DNA of 5,497 nt, taken from Caulobacteraceae bacterium. Its GTDB lineage: Bacteria; Pseudomonadota; Alphaproteobacteria; Caulobacterales; Caulobacteraceae. The stretch covers positions 1 to 5,497 of the forward strand of contig CANGRP010000172.1 of the NCBI GenBank assembly GCA_947456005.1. Reading direction: 5' to 3'. The position numbers and the translations under genes are program-made. Shown here one piece after another: positions 1 to 4,645 of the stretch. The notes below the pieces were generated by a model. That model had not been told where the DNA came from, made no database searches, and saw only the letters and a list, made by a program, of their open reading frames with translations. The stretch's first letter is position 1, and each line of letters opens with the position of its first letter.

Positions 1-851
1 AGCCGGGGATCGTCGCGGCGAGCCTCCAGGAAGTCGAGGGCGTCCTCGATGCGGGCACAGCGCGGGCGCTCGCCATCGGCGCCGGGGCCGTCCAGTCCGG
101 CCAGGGCGCTCGCCCGCATGGGGGCGGCGAGGCGCTCGGCGGCCTCGGCGGTCTCCGCGGCCAGGGCGATGGTCGCCACCGCCGCCCAGCCCTGCTCACG
201 AAAGGCCGAAGGGGCGAAGGCGGCGCGATAGGCGCTCACCGCCGGCCCGCCTTCGCTGCGGGCAATGAACTCGGCAAAGACCATGCCCACCCCGGCGCGG
301 CCCGCGAAGTCGGCGGTCTCGGGCGAGGAGCAGAGCAGGAAGAGGTCCGGGTGCGAGGGCCCCGAGGGCGAGGCGTGGATGCCCCGGGCCGGATGGTCCT
401 CGGTGATCGGCTCTACCCCGCCGGCGTCCAGCAGCCAGGCGTTGAGCAGGGCGAAGTACTGCGGGAAGACCTCCGACCCCGCCGATCGCAGGGCCCCGCC
501 AGTGCGCCCGTCCGTCCCCAGGGCCCGGCCGACCCCCAGGTCGATCCGCCCGGGCGCCAGGGCCTCCAGGGCCATGAAGACCTCGGCCACCTTCAGGGGC
601 GAGTAGTTGACCAGCATGACCCCGCCCGATCCCAGGCGGATGGTCCTCGTGGCCTGGGTCAGGGCGGCCATCAGGATCTCGGGCGAGGCCGAGGCCAGGC
701 TGCGCATGTTGTGGTGCTCGGCCACCCAGAACCGGTCATAGCCCAGCCGCTCGGCCGCCTGGGCCACGGCGATCGTCTCGCGCATGGCCTGCGCCTGGGT
801 GGCCTCGCCACCGACCGGCGACAGGTCCAGGACGGAGAGCCGCGCCTTCAA
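1..851 (-). CDS. LLM-class flavin-dependent oxidoreductase (luciferase-like), C-terminus outside window
   Basis: Bacterial luciferase-like monooxygenase fold; such enzymes use reduced flavin (FMNH2) and O2 in the cytoplasm on varied organic substrates, and the substrate here cannot be read. The visible 283 residues begin LSVLDLSPV (5-13), followed by the family signatures RFWVAEHHNM (40-49), RTIRLGSGGVML (69-80) and LAPGRIDLGVGRALGTDG (98-115). These match the 'luciferase family oxidoreductase, group 1' (MsnO8-like) subgroup, whose members are usually around 330 residues, so roughly 50 residues are missing at the left edge. I chose the TTG at 851-849 because no ATG/GTG lies in frame near the conserved N-terminus and because TTG overlaps the TGA of the upstream thioesterase (TTGA). 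The two are therefore probably one operon with coupled translation. The thioesterase partner hints at acyl or fatty-acid-like substrates, but that is inference. Family is confident; specific function is not. Confidence 0.9.
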   Translation of the reverse strand, partial: MKARLSVLDLSPVGGEATQAQAMRETIAVAQAAERLGYDRFWVAEHHNMRSLASASPEILMAALTQATRTIRLGSGGVMLVNYSPLKVAEVFMALEALAPGRIDLGVGRALGTDGRTGGALRSAGSEVFPQYFALLNAWLLDAGGVEPITEDHPARGIHASPSGPSHPDLFLLCSSPETADFAGRAGVGMVFAEFIARSEGGPAVSAYRAAFAPSAFREQGWAAVATIALAAETAEAAERLAAPMRASALAGLDGPGADGERPRCARIEDALDFLEARRDDPR

Positions 852-1306
852 GTCCGCTTGCCGGTCTTCTTGATGACGGCGGAGAAGGAAAACACCGTCT
901 GGCCCTCCACGGTCATCAGGCCGCGCAGGAAGACGAGGCTCCGCCCGCCCTTCACCACCTCGCCCCGGCACTCCAGGAGGGCGCCGAGGGGCACGGCTCC
1001 CACGAAGTCGGCGTTCAGCGTGGCCGTGACGCTGGAGGAGTCCGTCAGGTGGTCCCGGGCGAAGATGAAGATGGCGTAGTCGGCGAAGGTCATCAGGGCC
1101 CCGCCATGCATGAAGCCGCCGCCGTTCATGTGCTTGGCCTCGGTGCGCATGGCGCAGACCGGGGCCCCGGACTCGTCCATCCGGTAGTGGAAGGGCCCGG
1201 CGTGGTCCTCGAAGGGCTCGCCCTCATAGACCGTCCAGCCGGCCCAGGGCCCCTCGGTCAGGGTCACGTGGGTGAAAGTCGGATAGCCCGCGTCGCCGTC
1301 GCCCAT
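848..1306 (-). CDS. PaaI-type hotdog-fold thioesterase
   Basis: A 152-residue protein of the PaaI/YdiI-like hotdog thioesterase family, which hydrolyses acyl-CoA or aryl-CoA thioesters in the cytoplasm. The central motif HMNGGGFMHGGALMTFADYA (about residues 59-78) is the typical hotdog helix with the HGG turn and the Asp of the AD pair. It is followed by the strand segments VTATLNADFVGAVPLG and RSLVFLRGLMTVEG, as expected for a single hotdog domain. Length fits the family (about 130-170 residues). The frame stays open to an ATG at 1366, but the ATG at 1306 is preferred: GGGGAGG sits about 6 nt before it, and the extra 20 residues (AKASGARRPAVGGGAGRSS) are low-complexity and unlike the family. 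Its TGA overlaps the TTG start of the flavin oxidoreductase. Substrate unknown. Confidence 0.88.
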   Translation of the reverse strand: MGDGDAGYPTFTHVTLTEGPWAGWTVYEGEPFEDHAGPFHYRMDESGAPVCAMRTEAKHMNGGGFMHGGALMTFADYAIFIFARDHLTDSSSVTATLNADFVGAVPLGALLECRGEVVKGGRSLVFLRGLMTVEGQTVFSFSAVIKKTGKRT

Positions 1307-1399
1307 GGAAGACCTCCCCGCGCCGCCCCCGACCGCCGGCCGGCGTGCGCCAGACGCCTTTGCCAAACCCCGCGCCGGTCCGCCAGTGTTTCTGGACGG

Positions 1400-1672
1400 C
1401 TAGGGTCGGGAGGCTCCCGGTCCCGGCGTACTCAAGGCCGCCTCCAGGGTCAGCCGGATGAACTTCTGGTACGACATGCCGGTCGCCGCCGCCCTTGCCT
1501 TCACCGCTGCCAGCAGGGGCTCGGGGAACCGCAGGTTCACCTGCCGCGACTTGGGCGCGAACTCGAAGCTGTGCAGGGTCATCCCGGAGAGGTCGTAGGT
1601 CGACAGGTCTGCGTCCTCGAGGAAGGCCTCGGCCGCTTCATCCGTCGTCAGGTGGGGCAATCGCTGCTTCAT
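1400..1672 (-). CDS. CopG-like ribbon-helix-helix antitoxin of a BrnT-type toxin-antitoxin pair
   Basis: A 90-residue protein with the layout of CopG-type antitoxins paired with BrnT-like toxins. An acidic N-terminal part (LTTDEAAEAFLEDADLSTYD, residues 8-27) would contact the toxin. The C-terminal ribbon-helix-helix comprises the strand SRQVNLRF (42-49), helix PLLAAVKARAAATG and helix SYQKFIRLTLEAAL. It should neutralise the toxin and, as an RHH dimer, repress the pair's promoter. The frame is open upstream to 1918, but that extension is only an antisense-like reading of the toxin gene. The ATG at 1672 is preceded by AAGGAG and starts the conserved protein. It overlaps the 3' end of the toxin gene by 35 bp, so the two are translated from one message. 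The toxin-first order and overlap match brnTA operons. The sequence looks more like the CopG antitoxin family (PF12441-like) than classical BrnA (PF14384), so I give no brnA symbol. Confidence 0.85.
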   Translation of the reverse strand: MKQRLPHLTTDEAAEAFLEDADLSTYDLSGMTLHSFEFAPKSRQVNLRFPEPLLAAVKARAAATGMSYQKFIRLTLEAALSTPGPGASRP

Positions 1673-1943
1673 AAGCTCGCCTCTCCTTGAGGTGCATGTA
1701 ACGGGCGCTGATGGGCCGGATATGGTCTCCGTCCCCACCGCGCCGAAGGGTGAACACCACGAACACCGGACGCTTCCCCCCGCCGGTTCCGATCGCCGGG
1801 AAGCGCGTCTCGGCCTGGGAGTGCGCCAGGTCCGGTGACAGGTGGAAGGCGTGTCGGAAGACGTCCTCGATCTCGTCCTGGCTGACGCCGTGCTTGAGAC
1901 ATTTCGGCAGGTTTCCATCGTCCCAATCGAACCCGACGATCAT
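1638..1943 (-). CDS. brnT: BrnT-family ribonuclease toxin
   Basis: A 101-residue BrnT-family toxin (RelE-like fold; known members are RNases that stop translation). Family features in order: FDWDDGN with a downstream LKHGVS (residues 5-22, the usual 'F-W-D-x-x-K ... K-H-G' opening), IEDVF (25-29), ETRFPAIG (45-52), RPVFVVFTLR (58-67) and the signature IRPISARYMHLKER (75-88) near the C-terminus. Full family length, no frameshift, so probably functional. The ATG at 1943 has GAGG 6 nt upstream and is the only start giving the conserved N-terminus. The antitoxin start lies inside the last 35 bp of this gene. An AT-rich palindrome lies 12 bp upstream, where an autorepressor would bind. One oddity: the usual charged residue after WDE/WDD is replaced (GNLPKC), so the opening differs slightly from the commonest form. 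Confidence 0.87.
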   Translation of the reverse strand: MIVGFDWDDGNLPKCLKHGVSQDEIEDVFRHAFHLSPDLAHSQAETRFPAIGTGGGKRPVFVVFTLRRGGDGDHIRPISARYMHLKERRAYEAAIAPPDDG

Positions 1944-1954
1944 CGCGACCTCAA

Positions 1955-1980
1955 TTTGTATACATCAACGTATATACAAA
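1955..1980. promoter_or_regulatory. Palindromic operator upstream of the brnT-type operon
   Basis: Perfect 8-bp inverted repeat TTTGTATA (1955-1962) / TATACAAA (1973-1980) around a 10-bp spacer, 12 bp before the toxin ATG, in a sharply AT-rich island within GC-rich DNA. Smaller palindromes GTATAC and GTATATAC sit inside it, which suits a ribbon-helix-helix repressor binding as paired dimers. The TATATA and TATACA hexamers could serve as the -10 box, so binding would block transcription. I cannot identify a convincing -35 box, so the exact promoter is open. Confidence 0.65.
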
Positions 1981-2020
1981 ATCGACCCCCCAGAGGGTGC
2001 TGGAGGGTCTGTCTTCACAC

Positions 2021-2245
2021 CCGTCCCCCCAAGAGAAACCGGCGGCCTTCCGGTTGGAAGGGCCGCCGTTGCGAAACCGCAGGGTCAAATCGGGGATGGA
2101 GAGAGGTGCGGCGGCCGGTCCCGGCCCCGGGGGGGCTGGGGGGGCGTTCAGGGGCCGGAACCAGGTCCGACCGCCGACGTTGCCAATCTGACGGCCGGAT
2201 GTGTCCGGGTCGGGTCCGGATTAAGGCGGTTTCAGGGCTTTTTTT
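2021..2245. repeat. Structured dispersed repeat, copy A
   Basis: About 225 bp repeated in the same orientation at 3384-3602. The clearly alignable core is 2041-2243, with about 14 substitutions and one 2-nt indel (about 93% identity by hand alignment); the first 20 bp are more divergent. The longest identical runs are 2093-2127 (35 bp) and 2133-2178 (46 bp). Internal structure: hairpin 2041-2051/2056-2067; a perfect 8-bp inner stem CCGGCCCC (2121-2128) with GGGGCCGG (2151-2158), directly enclosed by a near-complementary outer pair 2110-2120 and 2164-2175; and a small hairpin CCGGA-TGTG-TCCGG near 2195-2208. It fills the space between the DJ-1/PfpI stop codon and the toxin operator. No reading frame is conserved between copies because of the indel. 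Element family unknown to me. Confidence 0.85.
2031..2067 (-). terminator. Possible terminator hairpin after the DJ-1/PfpI gene (within repeat copy A)
   Basis: The arms 2041-2051 and 2056-2067 form an 11-bp G/C-rich stem with one bulged G and a 4-nt loop. Read on the minus strand, the stem is followed by GGTTTCTCTT, a modestly T-rich tail. It lies about 180 nt beyond the DJ-1/PfpI stop and before the toxin promoter, which is sensible for insulating the toxin-antitoxin operon. The tail is weak, so intrinsic termination is only plausible. Confidence 0.4.
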
Positions 2246-2249
2246 GCCG

Positions 2250-3020
2250 TCAGGGGGCCGGCAGCTCTGCGACGCGGGCCGCAAAGCCGGCGAACATGTC
2301 CCGCATGGGACCCGCTATGGCCGGGTCCGTGCTCGCGGGTGTCCCGCCGGGAAACGGGGGCTCGGGCTTGTACTCCGCCTGCAACATGAGCGCCTGGGCG
2401 TAAGGCCGGCCCCGGAGGCGCTCCACGACGGCGATGGCGAAGTCGAGGCCGGCCGAGACGCCGGCCCCGGTCACAACCGGTCCGTCCATCACCACCCTGG
2501 CGTCTGTCGGGATCGCCCCGAAGTGCCCCAGCATGTCCCTGACCACCCAGTGTGACGTTGCGCGGCGACCCCGAAGGACGCCTGCGGCGCCGAGCAAGAG
2601 GGAGCCGGTGCAGACGCTGGTCACACACGTGGCGCGGGACGCGCGATCCGCCACGAAGGCGCGCACTCCCGGGTCGGACGCCGCAGCCAGGGTGCCCGTG
2701 GTGCCGCCCGGCGCGAACAGAACCGTCAGATCCTTCGGACAGTCGGCAAGAGTTGTGGTCGGGGCGATCGCCAGGCCGAGGTCGCTGGGCACGGGCGACA
2801 GGTCGCCGGTCGTTGTCACCAGGTGGACCCTTGCGCCCATCATCGAGGCGAAGAAGTAATGCGGACCCACCAGGTCCAGGGCGGTGAACCCTGGATAGAG
2901 CAGCATGGCGACTTCCTCGTCACCGTGCATGTTCAGTCCGGGAACCGTCATGAGCCGGGTATGGGCGTCGGCCGCAGCGGCGTCGACAGTCTTCAGGGTT
3001 GGCGGAGCGGGGGCAGTCAT
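2250..3020 (-). CDS. DJ-1/PfpI family protein, isonitrile hydratase-like
   Basis: A 256-residue protein of the DJ-1/PfpI (class I glutamine amidotransferase-like) superfamily, closest in motifs to isonitrile hydratase (InhA; cyclohexyl isocyanide to N-formyl compound). Visible signatures: AMLLYPGFTALDLVGPHYFF (about 38-57), with D49 where isonitrile hydratases have their acidic residue; the oxyanion-region loop LFAPGGTTGTL (101-111); the nucleophile elbow SVCTGSLLLGAAG (135-147) with C137 and T138; RRATSHW (152-158); TGAGVSAGLDFA (184-195); and EYKPEPPFPGGTP (217-229). The C-D-T set is intact, so it is probably active. The start at 3020 has GAGG 5 nt upstream. It adds about 35 residues before the core, longer than P. 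putida InhA (about 228 residues), and these do not resemble a signal peptide. It could equally be an uncharacterised DJ-1 subtype; isonitrile as substrate is inferred from family only. It lies 70 nt after the Phd-type antitoxin gene and may share its transcript. Confidence 0.85.
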   Translation of the reverse strand: MTAPAPPTLKTVDAAAADAHTRLMTVPGLNMHGDEEVAMLLYPGFTALDLVGPHYFFASMMGARVHLVTTTGDLSPVPSDLGLAIAPTTTLADCPKDLTVLFAPGGTTGTLAAASDPGVRAFVADRASRATCVTSVCTGSLLLGAAGVLRGRRATSHWVVRDMLGHFGAIPTDARVVMDGPVVTGAGVSAGLDFAIAVVERLRGRPYAQALMLQAEYKPEPPFPGGTPASTDPAIAGPMRDMFAGFAARVAELPAP

Positions 3021-3090
3021 GGCGACCTCGAGCGTGAGAAGGGGGGAAAGGGCGGTCAGGGCTGTACTCGTGATCGTGGGCGCCCGCTTC

Positions 3091-3318
3091 CTAGGCGACG
3101 CCGGCCGCCTCCGGGGCCTCGACCTCGGCGCCGCTCAGCTCCGACGGGTGCAGGGCCCTCCGCTCCAGTGTCTTCAACCGGTGGAACTCCGCCGCCGACA
3201 GGAGAACCAGGCTCTCCCGCCCGTGGTGGGTGATGATCACCGGTTCGGCCAGCGCCCGGTCCCGGTAGGGCCCGAGGGCCCGCTGCAGCTCGGCGGAGGT
3301 GACGGTGGCCTCGCTCAT
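3091..3318 (-). CDS. Phd/YefM-family antitoxin, apparently without a toxin
   Basis: A 75-residue protein of the Phd/YefM antitoxin family. The N-terminal DNA-binding part is TSAELQRALGPYRDRALAEPVIITHHGRESLVLLSAAEFHRL (7-48, quoted here as one domain), with the family pattern 'S-x-x-L ... A-x-x-x-P-V-x-I-T-x-x-G-x-x-x-x-V-L-[LI]-S-x-x-E-[FY]'. The remaining tail is acidic (ELSGAEVEAPEAAG), as expected for toxin binding. The frame runs further upstream to 3396, but the ATG at 3318 begins the conserved domain and has GGGGA 7 nt before it. A good sigma70-type promoter and a palindrome lie just upstream, so it is likely expressed and autoregulated. The next gene downstream is DJ-1/PfpI, and no RelE/ParE, Doc or PIN-type toxin lies on either side within view, so it is a solitary antitoxin or one with a distant partner. 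Confidence 0.82.
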   Translation of the reverse strand: MSEATVTSAELQRALGPYRDRALAEPVIITHHGRESLVLLSAAEFHRLKTLERRALHPSELSGAEVEAPEAAGVA

Positions 3319-3337
3319 GTCGGGGTCCCCGCTGCAA

Positions 3338-3350
3338 GACATGCAATGTC
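3338..3350. promoter_or_regulatory. Palindrome at the antitoxin transcription start, likely operator
   Basis: Inverted repeat GACAT (3338-3342), spacer GCA, ATGTC (3346-3350). It lies between the -10 box and the ribosome binding site of the Phd/YefM-type gene, covering the expected transcription start. Phd-family antitoxins repress their own promoters by binding short palindromes, so this is the natural candidate site. The short arms leave chance possible. Confidence 0.45.
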
Positions 3351-3353
3351 CGG

Positions 3354-3381
3354 ATTCTACAGATTTCCCGGATGTTGTCAG
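3354..3381 (-). promoter_or_regulatory. Sigma70-type promoter for the Phd/YefM-type antitoxin
   Basis: On the minus strand, CTGACA (3381-3376, 5/6 to the -35 consensus) is followed by a 16-bp spacer and TAGAAT (3359-3354, 5/6 to the -10 consensus). Transcription would begin near 3347 and give a leader of about 29 nt to the ATG at 3318. The -35 box sits immediately outside the end of repeat copy B. Confidence 0.6.
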
Positions 3382-3383
3382 GT

Positions 3384-3602
3384 CCGTCCCCGACACAAAC
3401 AGGCGGCCATCCGGGTGGGAGGGCCGTCGTTCCGAAACCGCAGGGTCAATTCAGGGATGGAGAGAGGTGCGGCGGCCGGTCCCGGCCCGGAGGGCTGGGG
3501 GGGCGTTCAGGGGCCGGAACCAGGTCCGACCGCCGACACTGCCAACCTGACGGGCGGATGTGTCCGGGTCGGGTCCTGATTAAGGCGGTTTCGGGGCTTT
3601 TT
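3384..3602. repeat. Structured dispersed repeat, copy B
   Basis: Second copy of the element at 2021-2245, in the same orientation; core 3402-3602. Compared with copy A it has about 14 substitutions and is 2 nt shorter in the G-run around 3489-3494. The inner stem is kept as 7 bp, CCGGCCC (3482-3488) with GGGCCGG (3511-3517). The outer pair (3471-3481 with 3523-3534) is unchanged, and the end hairpin (3402-3412/3417-3428) survives with a G-T pair and one mismatch. It lies between the FlbD-like gene and the promoter of the Phd/YefM-type antitoxin. Both copies end in a T-run on the plus strand (3598-3602 here). Confidence 0.85.
3391..3428 (-). terminator. Possible terminator hairpin within repeat copy B
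   Basis: This is the copy B counterpart of the hairpin in copy A: arms 3402-3412 and 3417-3428, imperfect, with a T-rich tail (TGTTTGTGT) on the minus strand. It would end transcripts coming from the FlbD-like gene before the antitoxin promoter. Stem and tail are both weaker than in copy A. Confidence 0.3.
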
Positions 3603-3852
3603 CAGCGAAACTGGGAAAGCGCGAGGCGGGGTCGCCAACGGGTAACGGCGGGTTCGCTTCCGGCTCGCACGGGATGCCCATGGCGTAAGGCTCCTGGAAG
3701 TTCGATCGCCTAGTCTGTCCATCCCCGTCCGTGAGTCAGACACCAACTCATTTTAGCGGAGGTTCTACAGGTCACTTCAGGCGCCTCCAACCCTACAGGG
3801 TAGGCGGTACATGGTGACACCCAAGGTTGCCTTGCAACTTCCGTGGGGTCGT
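3603..3852. other. Non-coding stretch downstream of the FlbD-like gene
   Basis: About 250 bp with no reading frame that shows protein-like conservation or a credible start. It holds two small perfect hairpins: CCTAC-AGG-GTAGG at 3792-3804 and GTTGC-CTT-GCAAC at 3826-3838. The second, extendable with a bulge to AAG/CTT, lies 15 nt past the FlbD-like stop codon on the minus strand but lacks a T-run, so I do not call it a terminator. No tRNA, attachment site or insertion-sequence end was recognised. Confidence 0.5.
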
Positions 3853-4206
3853 TCAAGTGAGCAATGACTTGACCTGTTCGACCGTCTCGATGACGTGCTG
3901 ATATTGACCCCCGACCAAGATTTCGGTGCCGGGGGCGTTGATCTGCAGGGCCTCCCGGACCCGCGTGATTGAAGCAACGTTCAGATGCACGGTGGTTCCT
4001 GACCGCGTAGTAAGTTTGATCAACTTGATCTCTCCCGCCAGTCGATCAAGCAAATCTGCGAGAGGCTCGAGAGTGAAAATGTATCCACTCGAATAATCGA
4101 CCTTGGTCTCGATAACGCCACTGGAGTTCGAATTTGGACGAATCCTGAATATGGTTCTTGCTGCGACAAGTATTTTTGCGCCGTTCAGGCCAGTAAGCTC
4201 GATCAT
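3853..4206 (-). CDS. Small protein with two tandem FlbD-like domains
   Basis: A 117-residue protein with an apparent internal duplication. Residues 1-56 begin MIELTGLNGAKILV; residues about 61-116 begin LIKLTTRSGTTVHLN. Each half then has an Ile-centred strand, an acidic strand (VIETKVDY / GTEILVGG), an aromatic-valine strand, and a short helix ending in Leu-Leu. This is the pattern of FlbD/SwrD (about 60-70 residues, [MI]-x-L-T-x-L-N-G start), a family linked to flagellar function but widespread as small proteins of unknown role. No flagellar gene is nearby, no signal peptide or membrane segment is visible, and it is probably cytoplasmic. The ATG at 4206 has AGGGG 6 nt upstream. Codon use is clearly AT-richer than in the neighbours (many TTT, ATT, AAT, TCG/AGT), which suggests recent acquisition. 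Homology to FlbD is by pattern only; function unknown. Confidence 0.65.
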   Translation of the reverse strand: MIELTGLNGAKILVAARTIFRIRPNSNSSGVIETKVDYSSGYIFTLEPLADLLDRLAGEIKLIKLTTRSGTTVHLNVASITRVREALQINAPGTEILVGGQYQHVIETVEQVKSLLT

Positions 4207-4223
4207 AGTTTTCCCCTATATGA

Positions 4224-4251
4224 AATATATTCAGCAAAATCTGAATTTGAA
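4224..4251 (-). promoter_or_regulatory. Candidate promoter of the FlbD-like gene with an inverted repeat filling the spacer
   Basis: On the minus strand, TTCAAA (4251-4246) and TATATT (4229-4224) could be -35 and -10 boxes 16 bp apart. The spacer is taken up by an inverted repeat, ATTCAG (4229-4234) / CTGAAT (4241-4246), with a 6-nt centre. A repressor bound there would sit exactly between the boxes. The predicted start, near 4217, leaves only about 11 nt of leader containing the ribosome binding site, which is unusually short, so the promoter call is tentative. Confidence 0.35.
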
Positions 4252-4254
4252 CGC

Positions 4255-4270
4255 GGATTATTCCTAATCC
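4255..4270. promoter_or_regulatory. Palindrome upstream of the FlbD-like gene
   Basis: Perfect inverted repeat GGATTA (4255-4260), spacer TTCC, TAATCC (4265-4270), just upstream of the candidate -35 box of the FlbD-like gene. Position and symmetry suit a transcription-factor site, but no regulator is identifiable from it. Confidence 0.35.
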
Positions 4271-4645
4271 TAGTTGCGGATAGGCCATGCTACGAAGCGA
4301 GTACGGAGACGAAAACTGAGGCGCGATGACAATTGGGAGAACCGACATACTCCCCCTCTGCAGATGAGGTGTCGCTGTGTTCGACGGTTCAGATTCCTGG
4401 CTGAGGAGTCAAGCTAGATCACCGGGGCGCCCGGCGAGGCCAAACTGACTTCAAAGCCTAACGGGACGCCAGCAGATGGAAACACAGCAAGATCTCCCCG
4501 ACCCCCCCGTTGTTAAGAATTCTTGGAGACCCAGCGACAGTGCAGTCGCTGATTCATTGTTCCGACAGCGTACTAAGCACGCTCGAACATGTGCCCTGTA
4601 ACTTCCGGGTGCGACGCTCCATCCAGCTGAACTAGAGGTCCGGCC
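4271..4645. other. Gene-free, lower-GC interval between the P450 and FlbD-like genes
   Basis: About 375 bp with no supported gene and visibly lower GC than the flanks. It contains a perfect 7-bp hairpin, CAGCGAC-AGTGCA-GTCGCTG (4532-4551), and the 10-bp palindrome AAGAATTCTT near 4514-4523. The hairpin lies about 95 nt beyond the P450 stop, but the sequence following it on the minus strand is not T-rich. The only frame worth noting is a 41-codon plus-strand one at 4476-4601 with no ribosome binding site. The stretch may be a decayed insertion. Confidence 0.45.

Noticed and set aside
351..1079. 242-codon plus-strand open frame
   Set aside because: It is antisense to the flavin oxidoreductase and thioesterase, whose motifs are unmistakable; the composition (Gly/Arg/Pro/Gln-rich) is typical of GC-rich shadow frames.
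1307..1366. 20-residue N-terminal extension of the thioesterase
   Set aside because: The internal ATG at 1306 has a strong ribosome binding site, and the extension is low-complexity and not family-like.
2239..2245. T-run at the plus-strand end of the repeats as a plus-strand intrinsic terminator
   Set aside because: No stable hairpin directly precedes it and no plus-strand gene would need it.
1711..2555. Two long plus-strand frames (1711-2403 and 1842-2555)
   Set aside because: They cross the toxin gene, its operator, repeat copy A and the DJ-1/PfpI gene in antisense, with no protein-like conservation.
2021..3602. Composite transposon or insertion sequence bounded by the two repeats
   Set aside because: No transposase or integrase frame lies in or beside the repeats, and I see no convincing target-site duplication.
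3640..3680. Faint tRNA T-arm-like string (GGGTTCGCTTCC)
   Set aside because: No matching acceptor, D or anticodon arms could be laid out around it.
3507..3746. 79-codon minus-strand frame running into repeat copy B
   Set aside because: The matching part of copy A is frame-shifted by the 2-nt indel and substitutions are not codon-patterned, so it is not a conserved protein.
4476..4601. 41-codon plus-strand frame (METQQDLPDPP...)
   Set aside because: No ribosome binding site, no recognisable domain, opposite strand to every gene here; most likely chance.
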